Positions 1-9,032 of a stretch of DNA of 43,468 bases are shown piece after piece. The position numbers were made by a program, and so were the translations under genes. Numbering within the stretch: position 1 is the stretch's first letter; each line of letters opens with the position of its first letter. The notes below the pieces were generated by a model. It worked only from the letters and a program-made list of their open reading frames with translations. It did no database searches and was not told where the DNA came from. Source of the stretch: DASZQY01 sp036511595 (lineage in GTDB: Bacteria > Pseudomonadota > Alphaproteobacteria > Rhizobiales > Kaistiaceae); NCBI GenBank assembly GCA_036511595.1, contig DATCBY010000037.1, positions 1 through 43,468 on the forward strand, read 5' to 3'.

Positions 1-112
1 GGAAGGAATCTACGCGCCGCTGGAACAAAACGACGGCGACGGATGCATCCGCGCCCGCTTCAGATCGTGGTGTACCGCTGTTTAGCCCGAAGTGACATTC
101 GACTTCGTCGAA

Positions 113-559
113 TCAGCCGGGACGCTCGGCGCTGACGGCCGCGTAGACTGCCGCGTTGTCTTTTGCCTTGCGGAGGTCGGCCATCACCTGTGGGTCTCTC
201 AACTTTCGGGCAACGCAAGCGAGCGCGTTCAGCGGATCGCTCTCGGGGGCAACTACCAGAAACACGATGTCGACCGGACGGCCGTCGACTGCCTCGAAAT
301 CAATCGGCTTTCTCAGGCGCGCGAGGAGGCCAAATGGCTTCCTCAGGTCCCGAAAGCGTGCGTGCGGGATCGCCACCCCGCTACCCATCCCCGTCGACCC
401 GAGTTCCTCGCGCTTCAGAACGGCATCCGCGACCAGGTCGGGGGCAAGCTGCAGGCTCGCGGCCGCTCGACGGGAGAGCTCTCCCAGCAGTTGGACCTTG
501 TCGAGCACCCGGGTCTCGACCATCGCGTCATTTGGCGAGAGAAAGTCGTTGATGTTCAT
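113..559 (-). CDS. ptsN: PTS IIA-like nitrogen-regulatory protein (EIIA-Ntr paralogue)
   Basis: A 148-residue EIIA domain of the fructose/nitrogen type, the usual length for PtsN. The phospho-accepting histidine is His66 in the motif GVAIPHAR, and the fold-typical VFLVVAPESDP segment follows. EIIA-Ntr is the cytoplasmic end of the PTS-Ntr phosphorelay and acts by protein contact rather than sugar transport. In E. coli it binds the KdpD potassium sensor. I chose the ATG at 559 (protein starts MNINDFL) over the ATG at 592, because PtsN proteins start at about this point. It lies 67 bp downstream of a kdpE remnant on the same strand, so it was probably part of a kdp locus and may be a Kdp-dedicated paralogue rather than the housekeeping ptsN beside rpoN; that is inference. 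The EIIA assignment is strong. Confidence 0.9.
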   Translation of the reverse strand: MNINDFLSPNDAMVETRVLDKVQLLGELSRRAAASLQLAPDLVADAVLKREELGSTGMGSGVAIPHARFRDLRKPFGLLARLRKPIDFEAVDGRPVDIVFLVVAPESDPLNALACVARKLRDPQVMADLRKAKDNAAVYAAVSAERPG

Positions 560-626
560 TTGTGACCCCAAAAGAGTCGATGGACGTTGCATTGGTCGTC
601 GGGCGACGACCCTCCGGTTCTGGCAC

Positions 627-853
627 TCAGTCAGGGGCGCGCAACCGGTAACCGATGCCGGTTTCGGTCAGGATGTACTGGGGACGGTCTGGCTCGGCCT
701 CGATCTTCTGCCTGAGTTGGCGGACATAGACGCGCAGGTATTGCGCGTCGGTCAAAGGATCCCACAACTCACCAAGCAGGAATTTGTGCGTCAGAACCTT
801 GCCGGCGTGCTGGACCAAGACGCGCAGCAGTTCGTAGCTGCAATCGCAGCCCT
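627..853 (-). pseudogene. kdpE: kdpE 3' remnant (OmpR-type DNA-binding domain)
   Basis: About 75 codons reading into the winged-helix domain of an OmpR/KdpE-type response regulator. The pieces YELLRVLVQHAGKVLTH, YLRVYVRQLRQKIE and TETGIGYRLRAPD are characteristic of KdpE C-termini. An in-frame TAG at 852-854 closes the frame upstream and no receiver domain is found in the next kilobase, so the gene has lost its first two thirds. A TTG at 818 could start a 63-residue peptide, but this lacks the first part of the wing domain. No kdpFABC or kdpD lies upstream within the window. Confidence 0.8.
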
Positions 854-1841
854 AGTCCGGTCGCATTTACGCTCGATAGTGGGTGGTGAGGCCTAGGATG
901 CGGTTTGTCCGTCGGCGCGCATTGCCGCTCGACGTGAAACCGAGGTGTTCGCGTTGCGAATCGCCAGCGCTACGCTGTTCGTTGCCACGCTCTGTCTTCT
1001 CGGTACTTGTGCTGGCAATGCGTTCGCCGAAAGTGGCTGCACCGACGTCTACGAAACGGCGGGGCGCGGCGGTGCCGACATTAGGCACATCACGGATTTG
1101 TCAACACCAGCAGCGGTCCGGGATGACACCAAACCTCTAGGACTGATCAGGCGGTTGCTTGCCCACAGTCATGTCGTGACCTGGGTCCGTGCAGCAGCCG
1201 GCAAGATATTTGCCACCGATCGCGAGCCGCGCGACCCAAGCGATTGTGACTCTCCGGCGCGATCAGGCGTGGCAGACCGCTCAGTCGACCGTGGTGTATC
1301 CAGTCGGCTTGTTCCTTTTCCCCGGCAGCGCCCAATCCGGGTGGTTACAACCCAGTTTCAAAGTGTGTTTGCCACCACCACCGAGAGCCCGGGGACGAAG
1401 AACGTCGCCCGCGAACTCGCAATCCGCATGGAGCGGGAATCCACTGAACAATCTGTCTCCTTCCCGGTAGTCATTGGTCGCAAAGCGGTTAGCGCGCTCC
1501 GCCGCTCCTTGCGAACAAAGCATGAATACTATCTGCCGCGCCGAGCTCACATCGGTTGATGCGCCTTGCATATCGGCCACTGATCGCGAGCGCCTTAAAT
1601 CCCGACAAGCGCCGCCGGCCGGTTGCCCCGTAAACGGTCAGGGTTGGCGACCCTATGACAGTCCCACGTTCGCGTGAGCGTGACGTCGTTCGGCTTTCCT
1701 TGACTGTGGTACCGCCAGCGCCTCGCGCCCGACCTCAGGGTCCAGGCCCGGCACCACCCGGCCACTTGCCGTGCTTCAACATTGGCGCTCAAACTCAGGC
1801 AGGCGAAGACTAGGGATTTTTGCAATCAGGAGGGAAAGAAA
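854..1841. other. gene-poor stretch, probably decayed
   Basis: Nearly 1 kb without a recognisable gene. One plus-strand frame from a GTG at 945 begins with a convincing Sec signal peptide (LFVATLCLLGTCAGNAFA) but then runs into a low-information sequence to 1559 that matches no family I know; it may be the wreck of a secreted-protein gene. The rest holds only short overlapping frames on both strands. The ribosome binding site of the next gene (caggaggga, 1827-1835) ends the stretch. Confidence 0.4.
945..1559 (+). CDS. possible secreted hypothetical protein, doubtful
   Basis: A 204-codon frame from GTG 945. Residues 1-28 form a plausible signal peptide: positive start, hydrophobic core, cleavage after AFA. 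The rest is arginine- and serine-rich with no repeat, transmembrane segment or known motif, and the composition past about residue 70 looks like non-coding GC-rich sequence. It may be only the 5' end of a degraded secreted-protein gene. Reported because the leader looks real; I would not assign any function. Confidence 0.2.
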   Translation: MFALRIASATLFVATLCLLGTCAGNAFAESGCTDVYETAGRGGADIRHITDLSTPAAVRDDTKPLGLIRRLLAHSHVVTWVRAAAGKIFATDREPRDPSDCDSPARSGVADRSVDRGVSSRLVPFPRQRPIRVVTTQFQSVFATTTESPGTKNVARELAIRMERESTEQSVSFPVVIGRKAVSALRRSLRTKHEYYLPRRAHIG

Positions 1842-3599
1842 ATGCGCCATTTGGGGGCGTCCGCGCTGGCTGCGGTGGCTGCGTTCGTGCTGGCACTTGG
1901 TCCCGCGTTCGCCGCGACAAGGCCGCCGCGCCCCCTCCCGCTCGCCGTGGAGAAGGCACCGCGCGAGGCCGGTGAGCCGATCATGGCGATCGTATCGCTC
2001 AAGTCCCAGCAGATCACTTTCTACGACGCCGACGGTTGGATTCTGCGCGCGCCGGTATCGACGGGCGTCGCCGGGCGCGAGACGCCAGCGGGCGTGTTCG
2101 CCGTCATCGAGAAGGACAAGGACCACCATTCGACCATGTACGACGACGCTTGGATGCCAAATATGCAGCGCATCACCTGGAACGGTCTCGCGCTGCACGG
2201 CGGGCCGCTGCCCGGGTACGCGGCCTCGCACGGCTGCGTGCGGATGCCCTACGACTTTGCGGAGGAGATGTTCGACAAGACGCGGATCGGCATGCGGGTA
2301 ATCATTTCACCGAACGACGCGGCGCCGGTCGATTTCTCCCACCCCGCGCTATTTGTGCCGAATGCGGAGGCCATCGCAGCTGCTCCGGCTCGTGCCGACA
2401 CGCTTGCCAGCGAGGCGGCGCAGGCTGCCGGAGCAGCCGACGAAGCGAAGAGAATTGCCGTAACAGCGGCGCGCGACGCAGCATCGCTCACGGCCGCGGT
2501 GCGAAAATTGCAGTCGCTTAAAACCCGCGCCGACGCCCAGCTCGCGTTCGCCGAGAGGGCGCTTGCCGCTGCAGATCAAGCCGAGGTGCGGGCCGAGAAC
2601 CTAAGAAAAACGGCCGCCGCCAAGGCCTCAGAACTTGCAGCGCAGCTGGACGCAGCCAATGCCGACGCGAAGACGAAGGTCGACGCCGCTGCTCCTCCAC
2701 CAGCCGACGCCAACACGGACGACGAAACGAAGAAAGCTGTTGCGACAGCGGCGCGTGAGGCAGCATTGCTCGCCGAATCGCTGCACAAACTGGAATTGGT
2801 CAAGACCCGCGCGGATGCCCAACTTGCGCTCGCCGACAAGGCGCTCGCTGGTGCAGATCAAGCCGCGGCACGAGCTCGGAATATAGAGCAGGCGGCCGCC
2901 ACCAAGGCCGCGGCATTGGCAACCCAACTGGACACGGCGAAGGCAGACGCGAAGGCGAAAGTCGTTGACGCCGCCGCGAACAAGGACGCCGCCAAGGCGG
3001 CCCAGACCACGAAAGCCGCTGACGCCAGGCTAGCGAGCGATGCGGAGCTCCTGCTCGAGCCTGTCTCGATCTACATCAGCCGCGCGACACAGATGCTTTA
3101 TGTGCGACGCAACACGCATAAGCCGGCACCGGACGGGGGCGGCGAGGTGTTCGACTCGACCATTGAGGTTCCCATCACGATCCGCGATCCCGAGAAACGA
3201 ATCGGCACGCACGTATTTACTGCGGTCGCGAGCAACGACACCGGCCTGCGCTGGACGGCGGTCACGATCGACGACGCGGACGACGCCAAGGACGCACTTG
3301 ACCGCGTCACCATCGCACAGGACGTGCTCGATCGCATCGCGCCGACAGCATTGCCGCGATCCTCGATCATCGTCTCGGACGAGCCGCTGAGCGAAGAAAC
3401 CAACTATCGCACCGAGTTCGTCGCGGTGCTGAACAACTATCCTCAGGGCGGCTTCCTGACACGCAAGCCCACGACCGATGTCATTGCGAGCCAGGACGAC
3501 GACGGCGGCTTCGACTTCTTTTCCCTTTTCCGAGGCAATTCGAACGTCCGCGCTGCCCGCCCGCGCGGCCGGGAAGACCGATTGCAGCAGGGGTGGTAA
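1842..3599 (+). CDS. L,D-transpeptidase (YkuD) with duplicated coiled coil
   Basis: A 585-residue periplasmic enzyme predicted to make 3-3 peptidoglycan cross-links or attach proteins to peptidoglycan. Residues 1-24 are a Sec signal peptide ending AFAAT. The YkuD domain spans about residues 45-155, with the motif HGGPLPGYAASHGCVRMP and catalytic Cys132. Residues about 185-400 are Ala/Lys/Asp-rich helix, consistent with coiled coil. They contain two clear tandem copies of about 80 residues (DNA about 2457-2691 and 2736-2975), each with LVKTRADAQLA- or LKTRADAQLA-type cores. The last 185 residues begin VSIYISRATQMLYVRR and resemble a second, degenerate YkuD-like module without an HGC motif. The ATG at 1842 was chosen for its AGGAGG-like site at 1829-1834 and the leader; the frame opens upstream at 1782. 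It stands alone between gene-poor stretches. Confidence 0.88.
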   Translation: MRHLGASALAAVAAFVLALGPAFAATRPPRPLPLAVEKAPREAGEPIMAIVSLKSQQITFYDADGWILRAPVSTGVAGRETPAGVFAVIEKDKDHHSTMYDDAWMPNMQRITWNGLALHGGPLPGYAASHGCVRMPYDFAEEMFDKTRIGMRVIISPNDAAPVDFSHPALFVPNAEAIAAAPARADTLASEAAQAAGAADEAKRIAVTAARDAASLTAAVRKLQSLKTRADAQLAFAERALAAADQAEVRAENLRKTAAAKASELAAQLDAANADAKTKVDAAAPPPADANTDDETKKAVATAAREAALLAESLHKLELVKTRADAQLALADKALAGADQAAARARNIEQAAATKAAALATQLDTAKADAKAKVVDAAANKDAAKAAQTTKAADARLASDAELLLEPVSIYISRATQMLYVRRNTHKPAPDGGGEVFDSTIEVPITIRDPEKRIGTHVFTAVASNDTGLRWTAVTIDDADDAKDALDRVTIAQDVLDRIAPTALPRSSIIVSDEPLSEETNYRTEFVAVLNNYPQGGFLTRKPTTDVIASQDDDGGFDFFSLFRGNSNVRAARPRGREDRLQQGW

Positions 3600-3782
3600 G
3601 CTCGGCCGCCTCGCCGCTGAGGGTCTCGGAGTTGAGAAGGCCGGCCCGGGCATACGCGAACTGCGTTGGGTCAGGCCGACAACGTTCAGTCAAGCTGACG
3701 ACCTCGTGATGGCCGCCGATCTTAGCTGCCTCGTAAAGTGTCGAAATCCGAATACGATTAAGTTCAACCCGGAAGCGGTCGG

Positions 3783-5169
3783 CTAATCACCGATGTTATT
3801 GTCCGAGGTGGGTTCTCCAAGCATTGTGCGCCGCTTATGCACCTCATATCCGCCCTCTTCCAGACTGCTGGCGCCGAAGTACCCGAACAGGGCACGTAGC
3901 GGCAGGTCGTGCGGGTTGCGGAAGCCAAGCCATACGCTGGGGGACGTGAAAACGATATCCCCCGGGCCCATCGCGACCTCGCCGCCCTCGACGAGATGCG
4001 TCCCTCTGCCTTCGATGACATAGAAGAATTCTTCGACATGAATATCGCGGAACCCGCGTTGCGTGCGGTTGCCCTCGTAGAGTCCACGGCTACCCTCGGC
4101 CTCCATCAGCAGATCGATCGCGCGCTTTGACAGGGATACGGAATACGCCTGATCGCGGCGGTTGCGTGCCGTAGTTCCACGCTGAGGGGTTCCTCCGCCA
4201 TGATCTTGGCGACCGTCTCCCGCAGAGAGGGCCGGAAGAGAAGCTCGGCCGCGTCGATGAGGGCGCCCGCCTCGGCGATTTCATCTGCAGGGAATTCTTC
4301 TTCGGCGGCGACAGTGTCGCCAGCGCATTGGTGGCCTTCTTCTCCGCAACGAACGCCTCGAATGCACCGCGGGCGATGCCAGGAGCAACCGCGGCAATCG
4401 AGAACGGGAAGATGGCCCACAGCGGCGTACGGTAGGCCGGGCTGGCGTGGTCGCCGGAGCCCGGCGTCTTGCCCGCCATCAGGTCCTCGAACTTGAGGAT
4501 GCAGTGCTCCGGCACAAAAGCATTGTCGACGATGACGCTGTTGCTACCGGTGCCGCGCAGTCCGACGACATCCCAATCGTCGACGATACGACAGTCGCCG
4601 ATCGGGACCATCAGCATGCGCACATCGGGATGCGCTGCGCCGGGCGGACCGAACATCGCCTGCAACAGCATCCAGTCGGCGTTGTCGACGCCGCTGCAAA
4701 ACGACCACCGCCCCGAAAGCGGGACGCCACCATTGGCGGGCGTCACCTTGCCCGCCGGTGTAAAGCTCGCTGCGCTCAGCGTCGTGTCCGTCCAGAATTC
4801 GGCGCGCGCCTTTGCGGGAAAATGCGCGACCAGGAAGTCGTGGGTGGTCATCACGGTCCACACCCAGGCCACCGATCCGTCGCCCCGCGCCAGTTCCATG
4901 GCGATGTCGAGGACGGTATCCACAGGTACCTCCGGTCCTCCGCTGGAGCGCGGTCGCAGCAATTGAAACAGGCCGGCGGCGCGGATTATTTCGATCATAT
5001 CCGCAGGTATTCTCCGCAGTCGGTTGATTTCGGCGGCGCGGGCTTGCAGAATCGGAACCAGTGCTCTTGCCTTATCGAGCAGTTCCGCGTCGCCAGAGAC
5101 AGGCTCCCTCCGAGGGTTTCTGGAAGGCGCTGCGACGTCGGCGGGCAGCATGGATTGAGTCACCATCAT
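3783..5169 (-). pseudogene. acyl-CoA dehydrogenase/HsaA-type flavoprotein pseudogene fused to cupin remnant
   Basis: From the ATG at 5169 about 295 codons encode an acyl-CoA dehydrogenase-fold protein of the HsaA/HpaB-like group D monooxygenase type (LARGDGSVAWVW, LSGRWSFCSGVDNADW, VGLRGTGSNSVIVDNAFVP). The frame then breaks twice by apparent single-base deletions. Near 4279 it moves to the frame reading EAGALIDAAELLFRPSLRET, and near 4169 to the frame reading RDQAYSVSLSKRAIDLLMEA. The flavoprotein C-terminus runs to QRGFRDIH, and at about 4035-4041 continues in frame into a cupin C-terminal half (EEFFYVIEGRGTHLVEGGE, GPGDIVFTSP) ending at 3783. An intact member would run about 20-30 residues past the junction, and the cupin lacks its N-terminal half. 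This suggests an internal deletion joining two genes, plus later or technical frameshifts. Confidence 0.8.
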
Positions 5170-6243
5170 CCCCTTGCGAGAACCGCCAGCTCACGCCAAG
5201 AGTTCTCGTATATGAACTAAAACATGGCCGTGAAATAGCAAATAGGCCCCGCTGTTGCTTGTCAAACGCGCCTGGCTCGAGTGACGTGCGAGGGCCGGCC
5301 GACCAAAGTCGAAGGCAACCCGACATCGTCGTCCGCATGCATCACACCGCCGCGTTCGCCGCCGGTTCCCGGGGAATGTCGTTTCCGTTGGGGTCGCTCA
5401 ACACTGCCGTGCTGCTGACATCCAGCCTTGCGATGGCGCTCGCCCGCTCCGCGCCAACGAGCGCAATCGTTTCGGCGAGGCGCATCGTTTTCTTCTCGCC
5501 CCCGCTGCGCGGCCGGCTTTGGACGACGAACGCGGCCTCCAGGGGTTTTCGCGAGTTGGGATATCGCCGCCTAAAAATCCTCCGGCAAAAGCGACTGTAC
5601 GATATTGCACCTGGTCGGACCGTCACCCGATTCCCGCCTATATTTGCCGTGGGGTTTGTTGCCAGGGCCTCTGAAAATGTTGGCCGAGGAATCGAATACG
5701 TTTGGAAGGCGGGACTTTCTGAATGGTGCGCTGCGGGTCGTGTTGAGGGCTTTGCGCAACGAGGAATCACTTCCCATTCCGTCGATATCCGTCCACCTTT
5801 TGCGGGAATATCCGACCTGCCAGATGTCTCTTGAGGAAATCGAAAAAGAGTTGATCCGCATGGCGATGGATCACAGCGTCAGAATAGCCCTAATCCGGTG
5901 AGACCGTCGGAGAGGTCTGAGCCTTCCAGACCAGCCTGGCGTGGACTCGAGGCACTGATCGCCAGTCTGTGGAAGGTGTGGAAGGTAGAGCGGGGCGCCG
6001 TACTCGGCGGCACGGCGCGCCGTATCCTTGGCTTCTAGCCGACCGCCAGGCGCGGTGGCGGCGCAGCTCGTAGCTTTTTCCGGTCCTTCGCCAAGTGGAT
6101 ATCGCGGGGCGCGCACGTATTCGTGCATCCACTTCGATCGCGGGAGGCTTGGGATGTCGCGCTGACGCTATTGGCCGTGAGCAGTCCTGCCGGGGAACTT
6201 GTGCGGACCGCAGCCGTTGTTGTCTGGGGCAAGGAGTTCGTTC
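5170..6243. other. gene-poor stretch with one small candidate gene
   Basis: About 1.07 kb with no recognisable family apart from the small reading frame at 5677-5901. A 47-codon minus-strand frame (ATG at 5485, protein MRLAETIALVGAERASAIAR..., preceded by gagaag) is possible but unsupported. The larger overlapping frames on both strands have biased, arginine-rich compositions typical of shadow frames. No repeats or terminator-like hairpins stood out. Confidence 0.4.
5677..5901 (+). CDS. small hypothetical protein
   Basis: A 74-residue frame from ATG 5677. The C-terminal half (SLEEIEKELIRMAMDHSV) is a regular amphipathic helix with protein-like composition. It is preceded by a basic segment (GRRDFLNGALRVVLRALR) that could be a second helix. 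No signal peptide or known motif is present. It is isolated, with no operon partner. The start is uncertain, since the frame opens at 5605 and an internal ATG at 5824 is possible. I do not recognise a family. Confidence 0.35.
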   Translation: MLAEESNTFGRRDFLNGALRVVLRALRNEESLPIPSISVHLLREYPTCQMSLEEIEKELIRMAMDHSVRIALIR

Positions 6244-6711
6244 ATGTCTGATACCGATCTTGATTCTAGAGAATCCGCGACGCCTGGGCGCGCGACTCCA
6301 GTTTCCGCCGACATCCATGTCAACGGAACGGAAGACAGGGATGCCCCACAGGAAGCGACTACCCCGCCGTCGGCGCGCACCCGACATCAATCTTCGCGCT
6401 CGAAGGTCCGACACAACGCACCCAAAGACCGCCTTGTCTCTTCCCATAGGAGCAGTGCGCCAATACAGGAACGCGGTCGGGCAGACGCTGTGATCGTGCC
6501 GATTTTCGGCGCGTTGGCGGGGTTGGTTGCGATTACCGCGGTGGGCGTCCTGCTCGCTACCAGACGTAAAGCAAAAGAGCATCGCTTGCCGTGGTCCCAC
6601 GTCCACGATTTGCCGGAACAACTTCGCAAGGAAATAGCAGCGGCCGAGCACTACGTCGGATCGGCATTTGCAACCTTCATAAGTCGCAACCGTCGAAAGT
6701 ATGGGCTCTGA
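6244..6711 (+). CDS. hypothetical single-pass membrane protein
   Basis: A 155-residue protein. Residues 1-80 are polar, Ser/Thr/Arg-rich and probably disordered. Residues about 82-107 form one hydrophobic helix (VIVPIFGALAGLVAITAVGV) followed by a positively charged stop (ATRRKAK). The last 45 residues form a short soluble tail containing DLPEQLRKEIAAAEHY. The ATG at 6244 follows a ggag at 6232-6235. The topology implies the basic tail is cytoplasmic, by the positive-inside rule. The family was not recognised and no neighbour suggests a role. Confidence 0.5.
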   Translation: MSDTDLDSRESATPGRATPVSADIHVNGTEDRDAPQEATTPPSARTRHQSSRSKVRHNAPKDRLVSSHRSSAPIQERGRADAVIVPIFGALAGLVAITAVGVLLATRRKAKEHRLPWSHVHDLPEQLRKEIAAAEHYVGSAFATFISRNRRKYGL

Positions 6712-7081
6712 AGCGAGGATGGTTTGGTCCTACGAGCGTGGCCGGCCGCCCCGCCCAGCCCGGAACTGAGAACGAGGCGGCCTCGCATCTGCTCGACTCA
6801 GGGCTTCGCAGTCCCGAGCAACGACAATGAAACGTTAGTATCTGGAAAATGTTCCCATAACACCGACAGGTCAGATGATATCGTGGGTCACTGGCGGGAA
6901 GTTGTGAGACCAGACTAGAGTGTCTCGCGCCGTTGTGGCTATGGCCACCCGTTAGCCTGTAGCCTGTAGAATCGATTTGGTGCGAAAGGGCGCTGAAAGA
7001 TGCGATTCGACCAGGGCCGGCCAGTAGTTATGCCGGCGGAGCCTTTGCGATTTGAAATTCTTTTGCAATTAGAGGGAGTTG
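6712..7081. other. intergenic region upstream of hybrid kinase
   Basis: About 370 bp with no convincing gene. A short tandem repeat of TAGCCTG occurs at 6953-6966. An agaggga ribosome binding site at 7072-7078 serves the ATG at 7082. No clear promoter or palindrome was found. Confidence 0.35.
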
Positions 7082-8658
7082 ATGAAACGGTCCGATCGCC
7101 TAACGGCATCCCTGACCGAGGATGGACGTTGCCGCCTGCTGGTCGAGGCGGTGACGGACTATGCCATCTATATGCTGGATCCCGAAGGCAACATCAACAG
7201 CTGGAACCCCGGAGTTCAGCGCTTTAAGGGTTACACCGCATCCGAAATTATGGGCGAGAATTTCTCCCGCTTTTATACCGACGAAGATCAGCGGTCGGGC
7301 CGCCCAAGAGGGCGCTAGAGACCGCCAGGCGCGAGGGAAAATTCGAAAGCGAAGGTTGGCGCGTCCGCAAGGACGGCACCCGCTTCTGGGCCTATGTCGT
7401 TATCGACCCAATCCGCAGTCCTTCCGGCGAACTCGTTGGCTTCGCCAAGGTCACCCGAGACCTCACCGAGCGAAAAGAGGCGCAGGACAGCCTCGAGAAA
7501 GCCCGCACCTCGCTGCTGCAATCTCAGAAGATGGATGCGATCGGGCAACTGACCGGCGGCGTTGCACACGACTTCAACAATCTCTTGATGGCGGTGTTGA
7601 GCAGCCTTGAGTTGATGCGCAAGCGCTTGCCGGACGACCCCAAATTACTGGGGCTTTTGGAGAACGCGGTCCAGGGGGCCCAGCGCGGCGCTGCGCTCGC
7701 GACCCGAATGCTCGCCTTTGCCCGCCGTCAGGTATTGAAGCAGGAAGCTGTCGACATTCCGACACTCGTCCGCGGCATGCGCGACCTGTTGCAGCGATCC
7801 ATAGGGCCCGCAATCATCATCGAGACGCGTTTTCCCCTTGTCGTCGACAAGGCATTTGCCGATCCCAATCAGATGGAACTGGCGCTATTGAACCTTGTCG
7901 TTAATGCGCGCGATGCCATGCCGAATGGCGGACGGATCACAATCGCAGTCCGCCAGCGACAGGTTCCCGATATTCATGCCGCGGGACTGAAGTCCGGCCC
8001 ATACATCTGCCTGTCGGTCAGCGACAACGGCAGCGGAATGGATGAGGAAACACTGGGGCGCGCAACCGAACCCTTCTTCACCACCAAGGGTCCGGGGAAA
8101 GGAACCGGACTTGGATTGCCGATGGTACACGGTATCGCGGAGCAGTCTGGCGGACGATTTATCCTTCACAGCCGCGCCGGCGAGGGCACCACCGCCGAGA
8201 TTTGGCTGCCAGTGGCGCCCGCGGAAACGCCGGCGGATTATCAACAACTGCCGACGGCGAGCGCGCCCCCGGAAGCCTCGCGTGGATTGGTTGTCGTAGT
8301 CGTTGACGATGACACGCTGGTCTTGATGAATACCCACTCCATGCTGGAGGACCTCGGGCATATTGCTGTCTCGGTGTCGTCTGGCCGTGAGGCGCTGGAT
8401 GTCTTGAGACGCCGCAAGGACGTCGATCTGGTTGTTACCGATCATGCCATGCCGCAAATGACCGGGCTCGCGCTTGCCGATGCGATCCGCAAGGAGTGGG
8501 CCGACCTGCCCGTCATTCTGGCGACGGGATACGCCGAGATGGAGGGCGGCTCGGTCGCCGGTTGGCAGAAGCTGTCGAAGCAGTTTACCGAGGCGGAGCT
8601 TGACCAGGCTATTCGGGACGCAGTTCGCCCGGGCAAGACGTCAATTCCGGCGAGCTAA
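7082..8658 (+). pseudogene. PAS-domain hybrid histidine kinase, frameshifted
   Basis: The first 75 codons encode a PAS domain (DYAIYMLDPEGNINSWNPG, GYTASEIMGENFSRFYTDED), which then hits TAG at 7316-7318. The next frame continues the same protein without a gap (ALETARREGKFESEGWRVRK, FWAYVVIDPI) through the HisKA motif GGVAHDFNNLL with the phospho-histidine codon at 7567. The HATPase domain follows (LNLVVNARDAMP, SVSDNGSGM, GTGLGLPMVHG), then a C-terminal receiver with phospho-Asp in VVTDHAMPQMTG. Restoring one base near 7302-7311 gives 525 residues, normal for this family. The break is either a true null mutation or an assembly indel. The PAS sequence resembles blue-light or redox-type PAS kinases common in Bradyrhizobium, but I see no cofactor cysteine motif. 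The start at ATG 7082 has an agaggga site. No cognate DNA-binding regulator is adjacent. Confidence 0.85.
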
Positions 8659-9032
8659 CCCGACCGTATCGATCTTGACCCGCCGGGGAGCGAGGGTTCC
8701 GCGGTGACTTCGCTCGCCATCGCGGTGTCGTGACGATCGCCGACAGGTCGTGCTGGGATCAACACTCGCCTGACGGCTTTACAATCCGCCCGGACAATTC
8801 CCAGGCGCAGGATCAGCTTGCGGTCAGTTTCGCGTCAGCTTGAGGTCAGGCTGGCGGCGTCAACTCTCCGCAATAAAAAAAAGACGTCGCTAGCGAGCAA
8901 ACGACTTCCCACCCAGCCGCCCGAGAGGCACTGGGCGCGGGATTGAGCCGACAAATCGCCGACTGAACAGGCGACGCGGGGAGGGCTTTCCGCAGCCCCG
9001 CGCCAGGCGAACCCAATCGAGAGGAAACACCA
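8659..9032. other. upstream control region of the first LIV operon
   Basis: 374 bp without a gene. It contains four TCAG elements at 11-bp spacing (8813, 8824, 8835, 8846), an A8 run at 8875-8882, and a 10-bp palindrome TCGCTAGCGA at 8887-8896. A ribosome binding site (agaggaa, about 9019-9025) precedes livK. The layout fits an activator-dependent promoter, but I could not place a convincing -10. Confidence 0.5.
8811..8853 (+). promoter_or_regulatory. four 11-bp direct repeats, likely OmpR-family operator
   Basis: TCAG occurs at 8813, 8824, 8835 and 8846, exactly 11 bp apart. Repeats one and three extend to TCAGCTTG, and three of the four are preceded by GT or GGT. The 15-mers at 8813 (TCAGCTTGCGGTCAG) and 8835 (TCAGCTTGAGGTCAG) differ at one base. 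Head-to-tail sites at 11-bp phase are what PhoB/OmpR-type winged-helix dimers bind. The site lies about 180 bp upstream of livK. The regulator encoded at 17258-18253 is an obvious candidate, but this is inference. Confidence 0.6.

Noticed and set aside
6953..6966. Short TAGCCTG tandem repeat as a regulatory array
   Set aside because: Only two copies of 7 bp, with no symmetry or matching copies nearby.
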